Assembly (NCBI GenBank): GCA_963969345.1
Contig: OZ017767.1
Coordinates: forward strand, 3,438,739-3,502,738
Length of the DNA stretch: 64,000 nt
Direction of reading: 5' to 3'
Origin: Turbatrix aceti
Taxonomy: Eukaryota; Nematoda; Chromadorea; Rhabditida; Panagrolaimidae
Made by a program: the position numbers and the translations under genes. The notes beneath the pieces were generated by a model. It was not told where the DNA came from. It saw only the letters and a program-made list of their open reading frames with translations, and did not search any database. Shown here in pieces: positions 10,981 to 23,959 of this stretch; position 1 is the stretch's first letter, and each line of letters opens with the position of its first letter.

Positions 10981-13900
10981 TCATCCAGCTTGATCGGTTA
11001 CGCAGGGGTAAAAGATATACTTTGCAAGTTGATTGCCTGCCTTTTTTTGGGTGGGCTTCAATTGTACCAGCCAAACCTGGTAGCAATTTAATTGAGCTCA
11101 AAAATATTTCTCAGGCGTCAAGATCCGACATTCAAAGAACAAATCCACGTTCTTTTCGTTTTCCGGGCGATATCGAAAGAAATAACCCCGCGCGAAACTC
11201 AGAAAAACTGACCAATCCGGTGATCCTGAAATCAACAAACTCATGAGATAAATTCACGTCAGTCAATCGGCGAATAAGAAGCGTATAAAAACAGTAACAC
11301 GGAAGAAATAAAAAAAACGAGTCAACGCGGAGCGAAAAGGGCACAACAATATTTTATGAAACTGGATTAAGATGAGGATTTTGGATTTGGTGTTCATCAA
11401 GATAGCAAAATCCGTGTATTTAAAATTTACAACCGCGATCAGAAAAAAATCTAAATCTTTCTTCCGCCAAATATTTTTCCGAAAAGTAAAATTAATGATC
11501 AAAGTTCCGAACACGAATTTTTTTACGAATAAAAAAACACTTTTGACAAACAATCGCGTTTTTTTTGTCAAAAAAAATAAGAAAAACAGTACAAAGTAAA
11601 AATAGGTTAAATTTGTATTTATTTTTGCTCACAAATTCATGGAACCTTGCATATTGCGTTTCTAGGGCCAGAAAAAGAAAATGCATGGTTAGTCGAGGCA
11701 CGCGATTACGTCATTCACGCCATTTAGGGTCAAATTTGTATTTTTCGGCCGTCAAAGGCGGAAATTAGCTTCGATTCTCGAAATATCCCAAAAACAAACG
11801 AAAAACAAACACAAACAAAAAAATTCTAAAAATAAATTTTTATGGCCCGGTTGACATTTGAAATTCAAAAAAAAACAGAAAACCTCATGCAAATGTCAAA
11901 AAAATGTCAGATCGATAGTTTTCACAGAAAAAAAACCGATGAAGACGAAAACGAAAAAGAACGTGCACACAGATACAAACGCTGAGAAAAAGACGACGGC
12001 TTTCATGTCAGATGAAAAATCCTGGAGGGTAGGGGGGGGGGGTGTCAAGTGGGTCAGAGATCTTCGAGGATCGGATCTATCCCACATCCATTTATCCAGC
12101 GACGACCCCTTGAACGCTGCGTACACTCTTTTTGGAAAATCCAGCACGCAGGCAGGCAGGAAGGAGGCAGCGCAACACCACAATCACTGCCCTGCGCAGG
12201 CTGGCTGGCAGGCAGCGAAGGATTTCAACTGACATCCAAGTGGTCAATCGTCATCGTCTGGATGGGGGGATGGGATCTGCCCTGCCAGCCAGCCATCCTC
12301 CATCCAGCCAGCCGGTGTCCGTCCACTCCACTCGGAGACAATGATGGAATGAATTCTGACCAATTCTACTACACGCACAAAACCACGCAGAAGAGCAGGA
12401 GAGCAAATTCATGCACATACACACACACACACGCACACAAACGAGCAAGCGCGTGACTCGTTCGTCAATTGACGGCGGCAATTCAAGCGCACAAAGAAAT
12501 TGCTGAAATTTCATTCGATAATTCTTTTTTGACCAGGAAAAAAAATTTGGAATAGTCAACATGCGCTAAAATTTGGCGTTTGGCGCCAAAAAGTTGACAA
12601 ACAATAAGTTTTGTTCGCGCAAAACGCCATCTGGCAGCATCCACGCCGGTTGACGGATCATCAGAAGAAACAACAGTCAACGACAAAAGACAGCCCCGGG
12701 TGGTATTGGTTCGCTCGGCGCCCCCCGAAGACATTTTAGATCAAAAATCCCAGACATTAACCTCAATATTCTTATTCCTGCCCTCAAAAATTGTTTGCCA
12801 CAGGCACAGGCACAGCGGTCGTCTTTCTTCGAAGACAAATAGAGAGAGGTACAAAACACATAATTTTTTTTATAATAAAACAATTTTTATATAAATAACA
12901 AAAATTTCCCACGCGACGTCAAGCATGCAAACTTTGTATATTTATGAACGCAGCACGCAAACGCGATCAATTGGATCATAGTGCCCCTTTTTGTGACGTA
13001 ACATGCATCAACGGTAGGGGATTTCGGATTTCATCACGTTTCTAGAACTCTGGGGAAAGAACATAAAAATTTGTAAATATTAAATGAACCCAATTTTTTG
13101 TCCGGCTCATTTCTTCGTCTTCGATTTTTCGACGGACGATAGAATAATACGGGCCACAATGACCTTTACCGAGACCAATGAATGCATGTACTTCGTCAAA
13201 CAAAAAAAAGAGAGTGGGTATGACTCGACTCGACAAGGATGAATTCACGGAGATAAGCCATCGCAAAAGGTGTAACAAATTCCAAAAACACGGTAAAAGG
13301 ACAAAAAACCAACTAAATCTCGACTTATCCAAATCAAAAAAGCTTTTAAGCTAAAATGAAATCCAATCGGCTAAGTGATTCTACAAACCCCCGATAAAGG
13401 TGCGCATGCAAAAAGTTTACGTCTGATAAATAAATAAAAATTGAAAACTAACCTAAATATGAAACAAAAAATTTTAATTAATCAAATTCCGCGAGCATAA
13501 ATTTATTTCAGCAAAAAGCAAGCCGGAAGTCTCGAACCCCATTAAAGGCAGTCCAGCAGGACCATCCCAAAATAAAGTAACGCAACTACCGAAGCTCAGA
13601 GACGAATCGAGGGGCCAAAGCGCAGCAGAGAAAAGAAAAGATGCCAAGGGACATATATGTACAGTCACGAGAACACAAGGAGTCCGATAGTCACAGTCAG
13701 AGTCAGAGTCAGTCGCCACAGCAACTTGAAAAGGAAAAAAAGACTTCCGTTAACTTGACTGACTGCGAGAAAGGGCACAAACAAGACGAAAAAAGGGGAT
13801 AATTTTTTATTCGTGCAGAAAAAAATACACGAAGGAGCAGCAGTTGCAGCTACCAGGGGGAGGGACAAGGCGGTGAGAGTTCCGGGTTGCGTTGTGTAAT

Positions 13901-14630
13901 GTTTTTTGAACAGCTTGGGGCTTCCTCATCAGTCGGACGGACCTCCTTCAAATTTTTGGTTTATTCGAAAAAAAAATATTATTCGGCTGGAGATAAAAAT
14001 TAATTTTTTTTTTAGAAAAATTTGTTGGTCTCGAACGAGTTTATTACCCTTTGCCCCGACCAACTTGATCACCAGGAGACGTTAATCCTTAATCCAGGGC
14101 ACGCCAAAGGTGACAAAGTTTGACAAGTCGAAAACAACTTTTAATTAACCAGATGAAAAAAAAAAATACATAAACATAGTAGAGAAAAAAAACAGAAAGA
14201 AAAAATACATAAGGTTTATTATCGATGCCTGGAAAATGAATGAATAAGAACAGATTAGTCCCCATGACTGGCTATTGCGAGAAAAGAGGAAAGAAATCCG
14301 TCGTTCAAGCAGAAAAAACAAACTACACTTTGCAGGTCCGACTAAATGCTCTTTTTTTTCGGGCAAACAAACAAAAAACTAAGCTCAAATCAAGTTCAAA
14401 TATGCTTTTAGGCTGAATGCTCAAATCTTCTTCCCAAAAATATTCAAGTGCCCAAAATGAGCTCAGTCATCCGTGGCACTGGCCTACGCACGCACACACG
14501 CAAATAGTATCCAAAAATTTTTTTTATTTATTCACAAGACTCCTCGAGTTTCACACACGGCAAAAAAATCGCGTGAAAAAAAAAGACTGCAACAAAGTGC
14601 AGAAAAAAAAGAGTTTTGCCCGATTAGAAA

Positions 14631-14681
14631 ATGTACTCCGCCCTCAGCTTTGCCGTTGCCGTCGTCGTCGTTGCCACCCTA
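14631..14681 (+). CDS. Possible orphan signal-peptide exon
   Basis: ATG at 14631 opens a strongly hydrophobic stretch, MYSALSFAVAVVVVATLG, that has the form of a signal peptide. It ends at a good donor (GG|GTATGT). I could not find a convincing downstream coding exon in the following 3 kb, so this may be a remnant, the first exon of a gene with a long intron, or chance. Confidence 0.2.
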
Positions 14682-17600
14682 GGGTATGTATCTCATTACA
14701 TCATTACTACCGTAACCTGTGATATATCATTTCCTAGTGTGTGTGTGTGTGCGTGTGTGTGTCAACGTAAAAGTGCACGCAAGTGTGTAAAAAAATGCGT
14801 ATGTATAAAAATTTTATTTCTTATTTCTACGAGATTTGAAAGAAAGAAAGAAGGAAGGAAGAAAATGGGATGGTTGCCGTTACGAGCACCAGAAAATGAC
14901 AAAAAGAGAGACGGAAGAGGAGAGATTTGATTTTTATGGGCATTCGTGACTTTACGGAATTCTTTTGTACTTTTTCATTGGATTCTGGAAATTTGACTGA
15001 AATCGGAAATTTTGTGTCACACAAAAAATTACTGATTTGGTCTGAAAAAAATTAGTTCTGTTGATTTGTGGAATCTAATGTCGGTAAAAAATGTCTAGAG
15101 AACCGTCAACCGCGATCAAACAAGTCACCTAATATTATTCCACTATCTGCTACAATACAATTTCTATTCTAATTCATTGAACCCACCCAAAAGGACCAAA
15201 AATTAACGACCACTAATTTTCTGGCTTCGTTGAGAAGAACACGAAAAGTGACCCCTTTAAGCTCCAAATCAATCATCTCAAATTTTCCGCGTCAACGTAC
15301 AAATTACATACATTTTTTTCCGCCCAAACAGGTGAAAAAAAGGCATCAATTTGTTTGTTTGTTCCGCGATAGCCAATTAGCTTCCGCGTTGATGCGTTGC
15401 TGTCTAGGGGGAGTTGAGGGGGGGGGGGCTAACAATCCTATACCCCACCCCACCCCAGGGTTCGAGGAGGGAGAGCAAATAAATATGTATACAAATAACA
15501 ACCCATCACCTCACCTCACCTAAATCGGTCGATTCAAGTCAGTCAGCCGAGTCTGAGTCTGCAAATCAAATATCTACGCTGAATTGACAGCACCAGCACC
15601 AGGAGCATCAGTAGTCGAACGTCGTCTCATTAGTCTGAGCAAAATGAAATGAGACAGAAGAGCAAAAAAAATTACCCCGACGAAGACAAGAAAAGTAGAC
15701 AAAGATGGATTTGTGTCTGTCTCTGCTGCTGGCTATAAAAAACCACTCCCCATCCCCCATCATCCATCCACCCCGATCGACTGACTGATGCTGCTGGCGA
15801 GATGGATGGAAAAGGGGATAGGAGGAGAAAAAAAAGAAGACAAAAAATTCCTGGGTGGGGTGGTACGTATACACAAAACCAAATATGTACCTACCCCCAG
15901 GAAAGGAAACTACTATGTTCATCCCTGTCCGCGGCGGTGGCGATGGTGTTCGTTCTTTCCATCATCATCATCCGCTGCTAGGTGCTTCAATTTGTCAAAA
16001 TTTCACAAAAATGACAATTGAACAAACTATTTAAATATTTCTCCCCTCTCCTCCGCTCCCTCCATCATGCACACTACTAGATACGCCTATGTAGACCAAA
16101 TCCGATCCGTGAACAACACAACACCAGACAGATGGGGGGGGGGCGGCTGCGAGCCTTTTGTCGTGTCGTGTCACCCCCCAGACACAACAATTTGCTACTA
16201 CTCTGTCTGTGGTCAGAGGAAATACACAAATGTGAAAAAAAGGGGAATACCAGGGTGGTGGATCTCTCATCTAAATATCTCATCGCAACCTACATTGGGT
16301 GGCGGGTGGCAGCAGGGGCAGGCAGGCAGGTAGGCAGGCGGACAGGTAGGCCCCGTCGTACCACCGGACACAGGGGCTATTATTTATTTATTTACTAAAC
16401 AACAGGTCGATGAAGGGGGACGGATGGATGGATAACTAACTGCCAGACGGACGGAATAAGACGTCGTCGTCGTCGTCTTCTTCCGTGTCCAGTCCATTCA
16501 ATCACTTTTTCCCGTGTTCACAAAAAAATTGGTTCACGCAAAAAAGACATCGTTAATTCAAAAAAAATATGAGATTTGAGGCCTCAGGCCACTGAAAGCC
16601 CATCAATGAGTTTGTTGACGACAATTTGTTGGACGATGATGATGATGATAATGGCCGGAGCAGAACGGGGGACGGATGATGAGAGTGGTCGTGGCAGACG
16701 CAGACGACATCAATTGAGAAGAGGGGGGAGGGAGGAAGGAAAAAGAGGCCGGAATACTGTGCAATGTGCACAGTTTACATAGTACATAGTACCAATACCG
16801 GCAATAAATACATACATACAATACAAGCTTGTATAATAGTAGAACACCGCATCGCACCTCGCACCTCGCACCGAATCACTAAATTTTTCCCCGTGTCTGA
16901 CATGAAAACGGAAAAGGATATTTATAATATCGTGAGTCAAATGAAAAATCTGATGTAATTTAAAATCGATAAATAGAACGAACGAACGTAAACATGAAAT
17001 GAAAAAAAGATACGACAGAAAGAACAGTATCCGATAATCCAGATAAGAAACAAACAATCATCGTAACCCGAATAATAAATCAAGCAAGTAAATGGAATAT
17101 CCAAAAAATCCGTACATCGCGATATTACTCTTTTTTACGTTCATTCGCGTAAAAAAATCGTCACAAGATCCACAATCAACAAATTTTTGCAATTCGGCAC
17201 TTTATTTATTGCCCTTTTTCAAGAGATGAGATTTGATTTGCTCCAAGCTCAAATAAACCCAAAAAGAAGTGATGTCGTCGGAGTGATGACAAAGAATTGA
17301 AGGAAAGAAAGAAAGAAACGAATTAGAAAGAAGAAAAGATGGATGGATACGTATCTCACGCTCGTCTCCGTCCTGCGCCTGCGCAAATCATCGCGTCGTC
17401 CACCAACATCACCGCTCGCCTCTCATCTTGCACTTCACTTGTCGTCGCAACACTACTGCCGACAGCACAAAGACGACACGTTGTGTGAAAAGCGATCAAT
17501 ACGCCAACTTTGTCGGTCGATGTCCCTTCCCTTCGGTCGGAGGAGTAAACGAGGCCGTCGCCTGCAGCACAACGGACCGACGTCGACCGAGACGCACTCC

Positions 17601-17870
17601 TGCAGGCTGCGAGCGCATTTTTCGTTTCAAGAGGATACTTTTTGAATGTTTTATATTCGCGCTGTTTTGGGGGAAATCGAGTTTTTTGTTGTTCGCGCTT
17701 GTTTTTTCTAATTATGGGTCGCTTATTATCGTGTTTTTTGTGGCGTAATTGCAAAAGCAAAGTGTAAGGAGTAATTAGGATAAAAATAAGCCCGTGATTT
17801 TGAATTGTGATTGTGCGCGTGATCAAAACGTTTTTTCTCGAGACTTGGGAATTGGACAGTTTTCAAAAAC

Positions 17871-17880
17871 TCATTTTCAG
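17871..17880 (+). promoter_or_regulatory. Probable trans-splice acceptor of NOP53
   Basis: TCATTTTCAG ends 5 nt before the NOP53 start codon, with no in-frame coding exon upstream. In nematodes this layout normally marks spliced-leader addition. Inferred from sequence only; an ordinary 5'UTR intron is the alternative. Confidence 0.55.
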
Positions 17881-17885
17881 AAGAA

Positions 17886-20800
17886 ATGGGTCGTCCAAAG
17901 TCAGTTTCCCGCAAGAAGGGCTGGAAGCTCTCTCGCAAGGATGAAATTGCTGCTTTGGATTCCGCGAGGGAGTTGGCAGCGCCGAAGTCAAGGGACCTGA
18001 CTCAGGTTGTCAAGAAACCCGACGAAAAGCTTACACCCGCGCAACAACGAGCGCTGAAACGTAAGCAGCAGATTGACGAGTAAGTTTTTGGAAAAATTGG
18101 GGCGCTGAATTCATCGGTTACAATTTTTTCAGACTGAACAAATTGGACGTCAAAAAGTCGATTTTGCCCATCAGCAAACGGAATCGGGTTGTTTTGCCGC
18201 CGAAACACAAACGCTACGCTACTGGTGTAAGTTTATGGGAAACAAAATTAAAAAATCGAGGCCCATGTTTATTTTATAAAATCGTTTTTTACATCAATCA
18301 AAATTCCAAACGGACTTTTTTTTACATTTTCGCTGCATTCAGAAATTAGGCTGCAGATGTTTGATGTCCCCGATTTCGAAAAAAAGTGGCACATTGCGTT
18401 TGCGCGAATCCTACTTTTCACAGATGTGTCCTAATTTTTTTACGACTTTGCTGAATAGACAGGTGGTGGTTTTTAGGATATTTAATTTTAGGCACCTGAA
18501 GTAATATAATAGCGGTGAAGAAAAAAAATATTATTCGCGAATAACATCTTTTGACACTATTTTGTTACTTTTTGGATGATATAAACTGGGCACCGGAAGT
18601 AATATAATAAATAGCGTTGAAAAATGTTACTTGCGAATAACATCTTTTTTCACTATTATGTTACTTTTCGTTTTCAGAATTTTGCGAGTAACATTTTTTC
18701 AACACTATTTTATTACTTTAGGTGCGCCGAATAACATTTTGTTTTCACTATTCTATTACTTTTCGTTTTCTAAATTCTGCGAGTAACATTTTTAAAACCC
18801 TATTTTGTTACTTTAGGTGCGCCGAATAACATTTTGTTTTCATTGTTGTGTTACTTTTCGATTTCTAAATTCTGCGAATAACAATTTTTAGTACTTATTT
18901 TGTTACTTTAGGTGCGCTGCATAACATTCTTTTTTCACTATTCTGTTACTTTTGGTTATTAGAATTTTGGGGCACTTAAAGTATAATAATAGCGTTGAAA
19001 GATGTTACTCGCGAATAACATCCTTTTCCACTATTTTGTTACTTTTTTGTCAATCCAATTCCGGACCTTTTGACTATTTTTTTCACGCGGTGAGTGAAAC
19101 ATTTAACAAAATTCAAAAACATCGGTGTACTTTTGGGGCCATTAAACTACAGAATACCTACAAATCACGCCAAATCGGTGAAATTCATACGTGAATAACT
19201 TAAAAGTAAATGACGATACGTCTAGAGATCACGCAACGCAGTCTGGTGTATTTATCCTGTAGACGTGCGGCATAAGTGACATATCCACCCTCCCAAACCC
19301 GTCTACATTTTAAAATTAAATCTCCCCCACTTGAGCTCCTTTCTTGCCCGAAAATATCCCTAAAAGTCTCTTGTCGTCTCCGCGCGTCACGATTTACGAC
19401 TTTCAGGGTTGCGTTCCCTTTGGCGATGGCGCAAAGTCACGTAACATGCTCATTGCGTCTGTTTTATAGGTTCAGCCACGTGAGGAGGTGCTCCCAACCG
19501 GTGTCCGTCCGAAAACTGTTGATCTCTGGGATGATGACGACGCCAAGGACCCCGCAGATCTGAATGAGCCAGAAGATGAGGCTGACGATGGCTTTGTTGC
19601 TGAAGGCAAGGAGTTCTTCCTCAAAACGACGAAAATCCAGAAGCCGAAGGCTCCCAAGACGAGAAAGTACGTTCCGAGTGCGCTTCAGGCTACCAAGGTG
19701 GCGGATCCGGGGGCGTCGTACAATCCGGCACTTGACGATTATCTCGTGAGTTTTTTTTTATTTGAAAAACAAAGTTTAGTTAAAAGAAATGGGCGTAAAA
19801 GAAGCACAAGTTTTTGCAAGCTCGTAAAAATGTGTTTTTTTGTTTTATTTTGTTGTTTGGCAACTTGAACTGGATTTTTTACATCTCCGGGCAAACAGGA
19901 TATGTGTTTTTTGTTTTTGGTTAGAAAATGCCGTTTTTGCTTGGTTTGCAGGGACTTTACGATGTTTATAGAAATAACTTTTAAAATGTTATCTACAATT
20001 TTCAAAAGTAACAAAATAGCGTTGAAAAAGACGTTATTCGTAAAATTCCAAAAGTAACACAATATGGTGGAACCTACAGTGTAACAAACGTAATAAAAAG
20101 TAACATTTTTTTTCAACTATTTTGTTACTTTTCGGATGTTCAAATCGGGGCACTTGAAGTAATATAATAGCGTTGCAAAATGTTATTCGCAAAATTGAGA
20201 AAACGAAAAGTAACAAAATAGTGCCAACAAATTGTTATTCAGTGCACCTGAAGTAACATAATAGGAACGAAAACATGTTACTCGCATTTTTTTGGTTATC
20301 AAAAGTAACAGAATAGCGAACTTGGGATGTTATGCAGTGCACCTGAAGTAATAAAATAGCGTTCAAAGATGTTACTTGCGAATAACATGTTTTTTAACTA
20401 TTTTGTTACTTTTGCTTTTTCACGAATAACATTTTTTCTGCGCTATTATGTTACGTTTTCGAACAAAAATAATCCCCCTGGAACTGTCCTTTTTGTTTTT
20501 TTCACACTCTAACTTCCGCTTCCAAATCCCAATGAGCAACAGGATTAATCATCTCATCCTCAAAAGTCTAATGCCCCCTATTTTGTTCCAGGATTACGCA
20601 AATCGCATCGCCAAAGAGGAAATCCAGCTGCAAAAGGGCGAGGAACGAATTCGACGTAAGATGAAGCCAGAAGGCGTCAAGTTCGTGACCCCTGAAGAAG
20701 AGCAGCGCGAACTCGAGCAGGGCTTCTTCGAGGAATCCTCCGACGAGGAAGACGTCGAGATGGACGATGCTGCGGAGGACGAAAAGCCGGCTCCGAAGAA

Positions 20801-21377
20801 GGTGCCGAAGCAGAAGTCGCTCAAGTTGAAGAAACGGGCTCTTCTCCGCAAGATCGAGGAGTTGAAGAAGAAGGAAGAGCGCGACTTCTCCAAGCAGGAG
20901 CGGGTTCAATTCGCCAAGTGAGTTTTCTTCCAGAAAATTTGAAATGACCCTACGTTTTCTGTTTTCAGCCTCAAAAAGCTGCTTACCGACGTGGATACCC
21001 AACTGAGGACTTCTCTGTCCAAGGCCAAATCCCGCGCGGCCCAGCGCTTCCTCGACAAGATTTCGAAGCGAAAGCGACTCGGTCGCGGCGAATTCAAGCA
21101 GTACGAGGAGCCTGTCCTTCTCACGGACGAGCTTTCGGGGTCTCTGCGGCGTACCAAGACTCACGGCGGCGTCCTGCAAGGTGAGTGAACTTTTTTTGTT
21201 CGACAATTTAATTTTTGTTTTTGTTTATTTGCAGAACAAATGGCGAGTCTCCAAGAACGGAACATCATCCCCGTCGCTGGACCCAACGACAGCCGGGTTC
21301 TGCCGAAGCGACTCAAGCGCAAGTTTGTTGAGCGCAGAAACGTTCGCGAGATCACTGCTGAGAGCAAGCCGATTTGA
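17886..21377 (+). CDS. nop53: Ribosome biogenesis protein NOP53 (GLTSCR2/PICT1)
   Basis: Nucleolar factor needed for 60S subunit maturation; the yeast orthologue recruits Mtr4 and the exosome for 5.8S/ITS2 processing. Six exons: 17886-18079, 18133-18226, 19470-19745, 20592-20917, 20969-21180 and 21235-21377. Phases all match and total 1245 nt (414 residues; human about 478). Family features: a basic N-terminus (MGRPKSVSRKKGWK), an acidic linker with WDDDD, the conserved GASYNPALDDY block at the end of exon 3, a long charged helical region with EEE/KKK blocks in exon 4, and a C-terminal basic region with SLRRTKTHGG and RVLPKRLKRKFVERRN. Introns 2 (1.24 kb) and 3 (0.85 kb) are enlarged by AT-rich repeat arrays, while the others are 50-54 nt. 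Confidence 0.95.
18480..19060. repeat. AT-rich dispersed repeat, array 2 (NOP53 intron 2)
   Basis: Same family as the array at 1850. It begins with inverse-orientation units (CACCTGAAGTAATATAATAG) and switches to forward units near 18640 (GCGAGTAACATTTTT, TTACTTTAGGTGCGCCG). It lies wholly within intron 2 and accounts for about half of its length. Confidence 0.85.
19960..20460. repeat. AT-rich dispersed repeat, array 3 (NOP53 intron 3)
   Basis: Same family, mostly in the opposite orientation (TAACAAAATAGCGTTGAAAA, CACCTGAAGTAATAAAATAG), flipping to forward units near 20380. It fills most of NOP53 intron 3. Confidence 0.85.
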
Positions 21378-22064
21378 TTGGCGCCGACAGACGGATTCGT
21401 TGTTTTTCTGCTTTTTTGTTGAGTTGTATTATGTTTTTGTTTTGTTTGAATGAAATCATAGCAAGATGACGTGTTTGACGAGTTGGGGGAAACAGGTGTT
21501 TGGAGGGGAAATTTTTTTGGTTTGTAGTTTGAACTGGTGACAATTTTACTTTGAGCGAATTTGGGCGTCGACATTTGGCTGACGCCATCTTTTGACTATT
21601 ACAAGATTAGAATTTGCTGACACGATGTATTACGTATTTTGTTAAGTATACGATAGTTCTGCAAAAGTTTGTAAAACTGCCTTCAGATCCGTAACTTGCA
21701 AAGCCTGATCGATAAAAATATTTTCAACAAAAGTTACAACGTTTCACCCAAAAAAATTGTACCCGGAACACAACACCATTTTTTACGCTTCAAAAGCCAA
21801 AAAACAAACATCATTCAGTATCCTATCATTGGCAAATTTTTATCTTGCAGTCGAATGATAACTTAGTCAGGCACTACTCACCTGTCGTGCAATCCACGTT
21901 CTCGGCCGATGTGCGTTGTTTGCGGGTTCCCAGGGTGCGGTCGTTCGTTTGTATCACGGTTATCAGGGCAGAGGCAATGACGCCGACGCCAAATCGGATC
22001 AAAGCATGGCATCATAAATATAACCCGCTTTTCTGCTGGGCTTATGCATTGTCTTCCTCCCAGC
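21378..22064. other. Intergenic, NOP53 to mucin-like gene
   Basis: About 690 bp of AT-rich DNA between two genes on the same strand. It should hold the NOP53 3'UTR and the promoter of the mucin-like gene. I see no perfect AATAAA close to the NOP53 stop and no clear core promoter. Confidence 0.5.
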
Positions 22065-23465
22065 ATGACGGGTGCACGTCGATTTCTTGGGTTCTGCCTG
22101 GCAGGTAAGGTTTTTCTCCAACTTTCACCTTTGAAAATTTTTTTTAGTGTTACTGATGTTGACGCCGACTTCTGCCAGATACATCGACGATAGTCTGGAA
22201 GATGAACCTCTGACGTCCGTAGCGTCAACGGTCGAACCATCTGCTACAACAGTTTCTAGTCCTCCGGCTGATCTCTCCAGCTCAGAATCTCCATCGACAA
22301 CGGTCACCGCAGCCACTCCTTCGAGTGAAGCTCCAACCTCAGCACCGGCGATTCCATCGACTACAGCTGACTCTTTGACGTCTGTGAAACCCACAGAAGC
22401 AGCAGTTACGACAGAAGGTGCAATTTCAACAACGGATGCTGCTGCGGTAGCTACATCCGATTCAGCAACGACAAAAGCTTCTGCGCCAGAAGTTAGCTCG
22501 ACGGTAGCGGCGGTAACCACACCGGAAGCTACGACTCTTCAATTCTGACCCCCTCGACACCAGCAAATCCAGAAACAATCCCAACAGTCATAACTACAGA
22601 GCCATCAGCGGAGACAACCTCAGGAAATCCATCGACAGTTTCGGTTTCTGTAGAAAATACGACTCCTATTTTGGAATCTACAACCCCGTTGTCTGGTGAA
22701 ACAACAGTTATTACAACACCGGAAAATCCAGAGGCAAGTTCCACGGTGGCACCTACAAAAGCTCCAGAAGCAAGCTCGACGGTATCCATTACGGCAGAAG
22801 TTACGACACCTCTTTTGGTATCTACAACACCGTTATCCAGTGAAACGACGGTTATTACAACACCAGAAAATCCCGAAGCAAGCACTACAGTGATAATCAC
22901 AGATGTCCCAGAAGCAAGCTCAACGGTATCAGTCTCTGCAGAAAATACAACACCACTTCTGGTTTCTACTACGCCGTTGTCCATTGAAACGACAGAAGTT
23001 ACACAAAATCCAGAAACGAGTTCAAAAGTGACTCCACCAATTTCTGATGAAACGACGGTCATTACAACGCCAGAAAATCCGGAAGCAAGCACTACAGGAG
23101 TCCCAGAAGCAAGCTCAACGGTATCGGTTTCCGCAGAAACTACAACTCCTATTTTGGTATCAACAACCCCGTTATCTGGTGAAACAACGATTATTACAAC
23201 GCCAGAAAACCCAGAGGCGAGCTCTACGGCTGCATCTACAGTAGCTCCAGAAGCAAGCTCAACGGCATCGAGTACGGCAGAAGTTTCAACGCCAGAAAAT
23301 CCGGCTAGCAGCGTTCCATCACCAACTACGACAACATCGACAACAACAACAACCACAACAGTGGCAACGACCACTCACCACAGCGGGGCAAATCAAAATC
23401 ATAATTTCGGAGTTATGATTACCAGCTTGTTGTTATGCTTTACCACTGTTGTTTTTGCACTGTAA
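22065..23465 (+). CDS. Mucin-like Thr/Ser-rich surface protein, frameshifted
   Basis: Exon 1 (22065-22104) and exon 2 (from 22148) join in phase 1 to give a signal peptide, MTGARRFLGFCLAVLLMLTP, cleaved near TSA. Next comes a region of about 400 residues made almost entirely of Thr, Ser, Pro, Glu, Ala and Val, with degenerate repeats built on ENPEASSTV and TTPLLVSTTPLSGETTVITT. It suggests a heavily O-glycosylated stalk. The C-terminus (FGVMITSLLLCFTTVVFAL) is a hydrophobic tail suited to GPI anchoring or a final membrane span. The frame breaks near 22530-22548 (stop TGA at 22546-22548) and resumes one frame over in the same composition. This is consistent with a 1-base deletion, an assembly error, or an unrecognised small intron. 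AATAAA lies at 23479-23484. Confidence 0.75.
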
Positions 23466-23478
23466 AAAATTTTGTTTG

Positions 23479-23484
23479 AATAAA
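23479..23484 (+). terminator. Polyadenylation signal of mucin-like gene
   Basis: Canonical AATAAA 14 nt after the stop codon, followed by an AT-rich tail region. Short spacing is usual in nematodes. Confidence 0.6.
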
Positions 23485-23959
23485 ATTATTTAGTTAAGAT
23501 CACGGACAACTTTTATATTTTGATGTGTTCCAGCGCTACAAAGTTTGTTGCTGTTTCGCTATCTTTTATCTGTAATTTTGCAGAAAATGAGTTAATCTGA
23601 GGCTTACAATGCGAGTGCACTATGTAGGTACGTGGCCTGTCTTTCAGTGAATTCGAAAAATGACATTCTCAGAGCATTGCGAAACTTGTACTTTGCCCGA
23701 CTGAATTTAGACAAAAAAACAAACAAAACTGGCATTTTCAAAGAAAAAAATGTACTTTGGCATACTTAATAAAATAACTCAAATAACACTTACCTTGTTA
23801 CTCCCGTCGACAGTTAATCATGTTATTCTCCTGACGCCTATCACTTTGCGTCAAAAAAGGTTTGTTTCACAGACCCGGAACACATAAAAACAGATTCAAT
23901 TTTCTCGACACTCCGTCTAACACATTTAGCTCGGGTAAACATTTTTGGATGCCACCGCG
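23485..23959. other. Intergenic before chemoreceptor 1
   Basis: About 470 bp of AT-rich DNA with no coding exon seen. It presumably contains the promoter of the downstream chemoreceptor gene. Confidence 0.5.

Larger units (their letters stand above)
10981..17885. other. 7-kb gene-poor, simple-sequence region
   Basis: The largest apparently gene-free stretch on the left side, between the divergently oriented FBXO11 and NOP53 genes. It contains scattered microsatellites (CA/CACA near 12420-12440, GT near 14738-14762, GGAT/ATCC runs near 12270, 15760 and 16420, TTTA near 16380, GAAA/GAAG near 14838 and 17300), G-runs (12031, 15419, 16133) and many A-runs. No exon chain with coding bias was found. 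One possible orphan first exon at 14631 is listed separately. Confidence 0.6.
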
